Below are positions 6,103-9,001 of a stretch of 9,001 bases of DNA, one piece after another. The DNA is from Bacteroidales bacterium (GTDB lineage: Bacteria > Bacteroidota > Bacteroidia > Bacteroidales > UBA7960), in assembly GCA_003451785.1 (NCBI GenBank), contig DMJL01000103.1, positions 10,090-19,090 of the forward strand, written 5' to 3'. The notes under the pieces are model-generated. The model was not told where the DNA came from. It saw only the letters and a list, made by a program, of their open reading frames with translations, and ran no database searches. How positions within the stretch are numbered: the first letter of the stretch is position 1; every line of letters starts with the position of its first letter. The position numbers and the translations under genes are program-made.

Positions 6103-6573
6103 TCAAAATTTTTGGTGTTTTAGCGATTTGGCGATTTGCTCACAACATCGGTTAAGCATTTCAAAAACTTCAACAAACTCATCAATGTTTCCGTAATAAG
6201 GGTCGGGAACTTCCAAGTTCAAGCCGGGAGATACCCTATTCATTATTAGTTCCACTTTTTTCTTTTGGTCTTCAGTTTTTGCCAATTTAAGGATGTTTGC
6301 ATAATTTGCACTATCCATAGCAAAGATGTAATCAAATTCATCCAGATCAGCTGCCTTGATTTGTCTTGCTTTTTGCATCGAGATATCCAAATCATTTTTC
6401 AATGCTACTCTACATGAGCGTTCGTCGGGAGCTTCTCCTGTATGTCCTGCAATGGTTCCTGCTGAATCCACATACCCATCAATACCATAAGTATTCAATT
6501 TACTTTTCATTATGCCTTCTGCCAAAGGAGAGCGACAAATATTGCCCATGCATACCATCAAAATTTTTATCAT
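6103..6573 (-). CDS. Low-molecular-weight protein tyrosine phosphatase
   Basis: The 156-residue protein hydrolyses phosphotyrosine in the cytoplasm through a cysteinyl-phosphate intermediate. The N-terminal loop CMGNICRSP holds the nucleophile Cys8 and Arg14, with Ser15 completing the C-x5-R-S signature. The general acid is Asp124 in DPYYG at 124-128. SAGTIAGHTGEAPDERS at about 37-53 and MQKARQI at 66-72 are typical for the family. In other bacteria such enzymes often counteract tyrosine kinases in capsule control (Wzb, Ptp), but no kinase or polysaccharide gene is near, so the target is unknown and I give no symbol. It leads a compact leftward unit with the dehydratase and the methylase. In flavobacterial genomes, as I recall, a phosphatase of this kind commonly follows dnaA, which fits here. 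Confidence 0.94.
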   Translation of the reverse strand: MIKILMVCMGNICRSPLAEGIMKSKLNTYGIDGYVDSAGTIAGHTGEAPDERSCRVALKNDLDISMQKARQIKAADLDEFDYIFAMDSANYANILKLAKTEDQKKKVELIMNRVSPGLNLEVPDPYYGNIDEFVEVFEMLNRCCEQIAKSLKHQKF

Positions 6574-6633
6574 ACAAATTTGTTTTTTTAAGCATTTACT
6601 GTTGGCAAAATAATCTTAGAACCTTATGCCTCA

Positions 6634-6738
6634 TCAGAAACTGAATCCATTAAAATCTGCGTTTTTCAGACGGAAGAGAATTATTTCATCTTTCAGAAAC
6701 CTTTCTGGTAGCACAATTTCAACAAGAGCTATAATCAT
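6634..6738 (-). CDS. Possible 34-codon small ORF between dnaA and the phosphatase gene
   Basis: Reading leftwards from the ATG at 6738, 34 codons run to a TGA at 6634-6636. The peptide begins MIIALVEIVLPERFLKDEI and continues with mixed hydrophobic and charged residues. The start lies about 9 bases after the expected start of transcription from the TACCTTTG element at 6754-6761, with only a T run between. I recognise no family. The segment LVEIVLPERFL slightly recalls the beginning of some small transposase-associated ORFs of Bacteroidota insertion sequences, but this is too short to rely on. It may be a true small protein, a leader peptide for the downstream genes, or chance. Confidence 0.25.
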   Translation of the reverse strand: MIIALVEIVLPERFLKDEIILFRLKNADFNGFSF

Positions 6739-6780
6739 AAAAAAATCCTGACACAAAGGTATTTCATTGCATCAGGATTT
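6739..6780 (-). terminator. Intrinsic terminator of dnaA
   Basis: On the minus strand AAATCCTGA (6780-6772) pairs perfectly with TCAGGATTT (6751-6743), followed by further T to 6739, giving a T run of seven. The 20-base loop is long. It starts 18 bases after the dnaA stop codon. The loop contains the promoter-like word TACCTTTG, described separately. Confidence 0.83.
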
Positions 6781-6784
6781 CCAA
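6754..6784 (-). promoter_or_regulatory. Putative promoter of the phosphatase-dehydratase-methylase unit, inside the dnaA terminator
   Basis: On the minus strand TTG at 6784-6782, a 20-base spacer and TACCTTTG at 6761-6754 match the Bacteroidota promoter pattern, with the -7 word exact and the -33 word three of four bases. Transcription would begin near 6747, giving a leader of about 175 bases before the phosphatase ATG, or about 9 bases before the small ORF at 6738. A weaker, one-base-short element (TATTTTG) lies nearer to the phosphatase gene at about 6610. No expression data support either. Confidence 0.45.
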
Positions 6785-6798
6785 TTCATTAGGAATGA

Positions 6799-8247
6799 TT
6801 AAGTTCTTACTCTAATTATGTTTTCTAATTCATCAACACATTTTTTATACTTTTTATCGGTATCCGAAAGGTTTTTTACAGTTTTGCAGGCATGAAGTAC
6901 AGTTGCATGATCCTTGTTTCCACATTTAATGCCGATAATGGAAAGCGACGATTTAGTAAAAGTTTTTGATAAGTACATTGCCAATTGCCTTGCCTGAACG
7001 ATTTCTCTTTTTCTTGAATCGGAATATATTTTCTCAATGGGTATGTGAAAATATTCACTCACCATTTTCTGAATAAACTCTATTGAAATTTCTCTTGGAG
7101 TATGTTTCACAAACTTGTCGATCACCATCATTGCAAGTTCAACAGTAATTTCCTTTTTGTTCATAGAAGCCTGAGCTAAAATGGATATTAGTGCCCCTTC
7201 CATTTCTCTTACATTGGTAACAATACTATATGCAATAAGGTCAATAACCTGCTGCGGCATAACCACACCTTCGTTATAGAGTTTTTTTTGTAAAATTGCC
7301 ACTCTTGTTTCAAAATCAGGCACCTGCAAGTCTGCCGATAAGCCCCACTTAAATCTAGAAAGCAGCCTTGGCTCAATTCCTTTCATTTCCACCGGTGGCA
7401 AATCGCTAGTGATAACTATTTGCTTGCCTTTCTGATGTAGATAATTGAAGATATGAAAAAACACATCTTGCGTTTTTTCTTTACCGGCAAAGCAATAGAT
7501 GTCGTCCACGATCAACACATCAATCATTTGATAGAAATGTATAAAGTCGTTCTGATTATTATTTCTAACAGAGTCAATAAATTGGTTGGTAAACTGCTCA
7601 GCGGAAACATACAACACGGTTTTTTCGGGAAAATTATTCTTTACTTCTATCCCTATTGCATGTGCCAAATGGGTTTTTCCTAACCCGTTAGGGCTATAAA
7701 TAAGTAAGGGATTGAAACTTGTTTTTCCGGGGTTTTGACCCACAGCAATACCGGCACTCCGGGCAAGTCTGTTGCTATCACCTTGCACAAAATTGCTAAA
7801 GTTATAATTCTCATTCAGGTTTGAATGAATATTTACTTTTTTCAATCCCGGAATAATGAATGGATTAGGAATGGTTTTGGATTCATCCTGGTTTAAATTT
7901 ATGGGCATGGAGACCAGTGGGTTATGTAACACCTTCTTATTCAAAGTGGGGGCTGGCACTGTAAAAGGCTTAGTGGTTGCTCCAGAAGGGCTGTTGTCCA
8001 TAATTATGCTATATTCCAGCCTTCCACTCTTGCCAAGTTCTCGTTTTATGGTCTTTCTCAGAAGGTCAATATAATGCTCTTCCAACCATTCGTAGAAAAA
8101 TTGGCTTGGCACCTGTATTGTAAGCACATTATTTTCTAAACTTACAGGCTGGATGGGAGCAAACCAGGTAGCAAAGCTGCTTGTGCTAATATTGTCCTTT
8201 ATAATGGATAAGCAATTTCTCCAAATTTTTTCGTAACTATTCTCCAT
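6799..8247 (-). CDS. dnaA: Chromosomal replication initiator protein DnaA
   Basis: DnaA binds the origin and, in its ATP form, opens the duplex and brings in the helicase. The 482 residues show domain I (about 1-80, starting MENSYEKIWRNCLSIIKDNI), a variable linker (about 81-145), the AAA+ domain (about 146-375) and DNA-binding domain IV (about 385-482). Walker A is SPNGLGKT at 185-192, Walker B is VLIVDD at 244-249, sensor 1 is TSD at 280-282, Arg294/Arg298 lie in RLLSRF (the arginine-finger region), and Arg347 in NVREMEGAL is sensor 2. Domain IV ends with NKDHATVLHACKTV, holding His447 and Thr449 of the box-reading motif; Lys-Asp-His-Ala there looks normal for flavobacterial DnaA. The odd point is Ser-Pro-Asn at 185-187, where Gly-Gly-Val or a similar Gly-first triplet is usual. 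GGAAAG upstream of the ATG is a weak ribosome-binding candidate. Its own terminator follows. Confidence 0.97.
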   Translation of the reverse strand: MENSYEKIWRNCLSIIKDNISTSSFATWFAPIQPVSLENNVLTIQVPSQFFYEWLEEHYIDLLRKTIKRELGKSGRLEYSIIMDNSPSGATTKPFTVPAPTLNKKVLHNPLVSMPINLNQDESKTIPNPFIIPGLKKVNIHSNLNENYNFSNFVQGDSNRLARSAGIAVGQNPGKTSFNPLLIYSPNGLGKTHLAHAIGIEVKNNFPEKTVLYVSAEQFTNQFIDSVRNNNQNDFIHFYQMIDVLIVDDIYCFAGKEKTQDVFFHIFNYLHQKGKQIVITSDLPPVEMKGIEPRLLSRFKWGLSADLQVPDFETRVAILQKKLYNEGVVMPQQVIDLIAYSIVTNVREMEGALISILAQASMNKKEITVELAMMVIDKFVKHTPREISIEFIQKMVSEYFHIPIEKIYSDSRKREIVQARQLAMYLSKTFTKSSLSIIGIKCGNKDHATVLHACKTVKNLSDTDKKYKKCVDELENIIRVRT

Positions 8248-8339
8248 AAACTTTCCTATATTTTGCCGCTTTCAACTCCAGAATTCTCAAAATTTTTTAA
8301 TTGATTGACCTTCACTGCAAGTATGCTACCGAAGACTCC

Positions 8340-8482
8340 TTAACAATTTCTTAACAAATTTTGATTAAAAAAAGTTAACAAAAAAATAAATCGTCTATTG
8401 ACTTTTAAAAACTTTTTGCTTATAAAAAACATTGCTTTTTATCCATTTCCTGTGCCTAATTTTATAAATTGTTGTTTAACAA
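8340..8482 (+). repeat. Four copies of TTAACAA in the AT-rich tract upstream of dnaA
   Basis: TTAACAA occurs at 8340-8346, 8351-8357, 8375-8381 and 8476-8482, all in the same orientation. The first two are 11 bases apart start to start, about one helical turn. The fourth is part of TTGTTTAACAA, an odd-length inverted repeat. Such short AT-rich words recur by chance, so a role in duplex opening or dnaA control is only a possibility. Confidence 0.35.
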
Positions 8483-8629
8483 TCACTCGCCAAAATTTGT
8501 GATACAATAATAAATAACCGATGAAATAAGTTGTTTAATTATACCAAATATTGTATAAATGCAGATTAATAGAATGCATCGAGTCAGAATTGAAAAATTC
8601 CCTTCAGGTTTTGGCTTTATGATAGGTTT

Positions 8630-8674
8630 TCAAGCACTAAGCAACGGTTACACTTATCGCAAGTGAAGTGTTGA
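8630..8674. repeat. Compound inverted repeat upstream of dnaA
   Basis: CACTT (8651-8655) and AAGTG (8661-8665) form a 5-base stem around ATCGC. Outside it, TCAAGCACT (8630-8638) can pair with AGTGTTGA (8667-8674) with one bulged G. No T run follows on either strand within a few bases, so it does not look like a terminator. Its role is unknown. Confidence 0.35.
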
Positions 8675-8742
8675 AATGAAGCAGCATTTTAGGATTGGGC
8701 GACCTTAAAGCTTATCGAATTGCACCTTACTTAACTCTTTTC

Positions 8743-8766
8743 CATCCCAACCTCTTGGTCGGGATG
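8743..8766 (-). repeat. Hairpin-forming inverted repeat with four-base loop
   Basis: CATCCCAACC (8743-8752) and GGTCGGGATG (8757-8766) flank a TCTT loop. On the plus strand one A-C mismatch breaks the stem. On the minus strand the same position is a G-U wobble, so the minus-strand RNA would fold over all 10 pairs. No T run follows on the minus side (GAAAAGAG), which is unlike an intrinsic terminator. It may be a dispersed repeat or a structured leader element of a leftward transcript. Confidence 0.5.
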
Positions 8767-9001
8767 AGTAGGAAAAACAAAAAATGGACTTTAGCATTGT
8801 CATACAGCCAGATGCTGATTAATGGATGTGTAAATCGGTTTGAGCGTAATTACAAATTTCAGCCATTCTGGGCACATTTAGCTAATTGTAATTTCTAAAC
8901 CCAAATTATAAACCTGCGTTATGTTGACTTATGGAAAGCTTTTTGATTTACAGGAGATTTCGTTTGCCTTTTATTAATAATCACTGTTGTCCGATAAAAA
9001 T

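Larger units (their letters stand above)
8248..9001. other. Gene-free region upstream of dnaA (possible, unproven origin region)
   Basis: These 754 bases hold no convincing gene on either strand. The first part (about 8280-8560) is very AT-rich and carries TTAACAA four times (8340-8346, 8351-8357, 8375-8381, 8476-8482). The only DnaA-box-like word I found is TTATCCATT at 8439-8447, with two mismatches to TTATCCACA; there is no cluster. No full TAnnTTTG promoter facing dnaA was found. Inverted repeats occur at 8535-8554, 8630-8674 and 8743-8766. The right part (8700-9001) is less AT-rich and could be the edge of a neighbouring gene's control region. An origin next to dnaA is common in bacteria but not the rule in Bacteroidota. 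Confidence 0.5.

Noticed and set aside
6104..6106. TTG at 6106 as dehydratase start, overlapping the phosphatase stop
   Set aside because: An ATG nine bases later gives a normal family N-terminus and a clean five-base gap; the extra residues have no support.
8439..8447. TTATCCATT as a DnaA box
   Set aside because: Two mismatches to TTATCCACA and no second box nearby; insufficient for a binding-site call.
8695..8898. A 67-codon plus-strand frame starting with TTG in the region upstream of dnaA
   Set aside because: No family features or promoter in front, and it spans the hairpin at 8743-8766; more likely chance than a gene.
8919..9001. A frame of about 26 codons open from the right window edge on the minus strand
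   Set aside because: Too short to judge, and the residues suggest no family; it could be the end of a gene outside the window but cannot be supported.
1..9001. A mobile element, phage, CRISPR or defence system
   Set aside because: No transposase, integrase, Cas, toxin-antitoxin or restriction motif, and no spaced direct-repeat array, could be found; all sizeable genes are housekeeping types.

Overview
This window looks like a chromosomal segment of a Bacteroidota bacterium, most likely close to Flavobacteriales. Four things point that way. The DnaA closely resembles flavobacterial DnaA in its C-terminal DNA-binding region. Shine-Dalgarno sequences are almost absent. Promoter-like elements follow the Bacteroidota pattern (TTG, then about 20 bases, then TAnnTTTG). 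The gene order (ndk, nrnA-like, FKBP lipoprotein of GldI type; dnaA followed by a low-molecular-weight phosphatase and an RsmI-like methylase) is one I recall from flavobacterial genomes. That recollection was not checked here. No phage, transposase, CRISPR or defence gene is visible; this is housekeeping sequence.

Left part (1-3510): the 5' part of ndk (nucleoside diphosphate kinase) runs leftwards out of the window. After about 450 bases without a gene, a rightward cluster holds a DHH-family phosphoesterase (NrnA type), five bases later a short FKBP-like lipoprotein with a degenerate active site (GldI-like), and after a 264-base gap a second lipoprotein with two FKBP-like domains. A strong intrinsic terminator closes this cluster.

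Middle (3511-6800): lgt, which attaches the diacylglyceryl anchor to prolipoproteins such as the two encoded just upstream, runs rightwards. It meets a leftward, tightly packed three-gene unit: low-molecular-weight tyrosine phosphatase, PLP-dependent threonine/serine dehydratase, RsmI-like methylase (gaps of 5 and 1 bases). The lgt terminator lies inside the end of the methylase coding sequence. A promoter-like element for the leftward unit sits inside the terminator hairpin of dnaA, and a 34-codon open frame begins just after it.

Right part (6799-9001): dnaA runs leftwards. Its Walker A motif carries an unusual Ser-Pro-Asn where Gly-Gly-Val is expected. The 754 bases upstream of dnaA hold no convincing gene. 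They contain an AT-rich stretch with repeated TTAACAA and several inverted repeats, but no cluster of DnaA boxes, so an origin is possible but not demonstrated.

I see no clearly new biological system. The observations most worth checking are the DnaA P-loop change, the nested terminator/promoter with its small open frame, and the terminator inside the methylase coding end.
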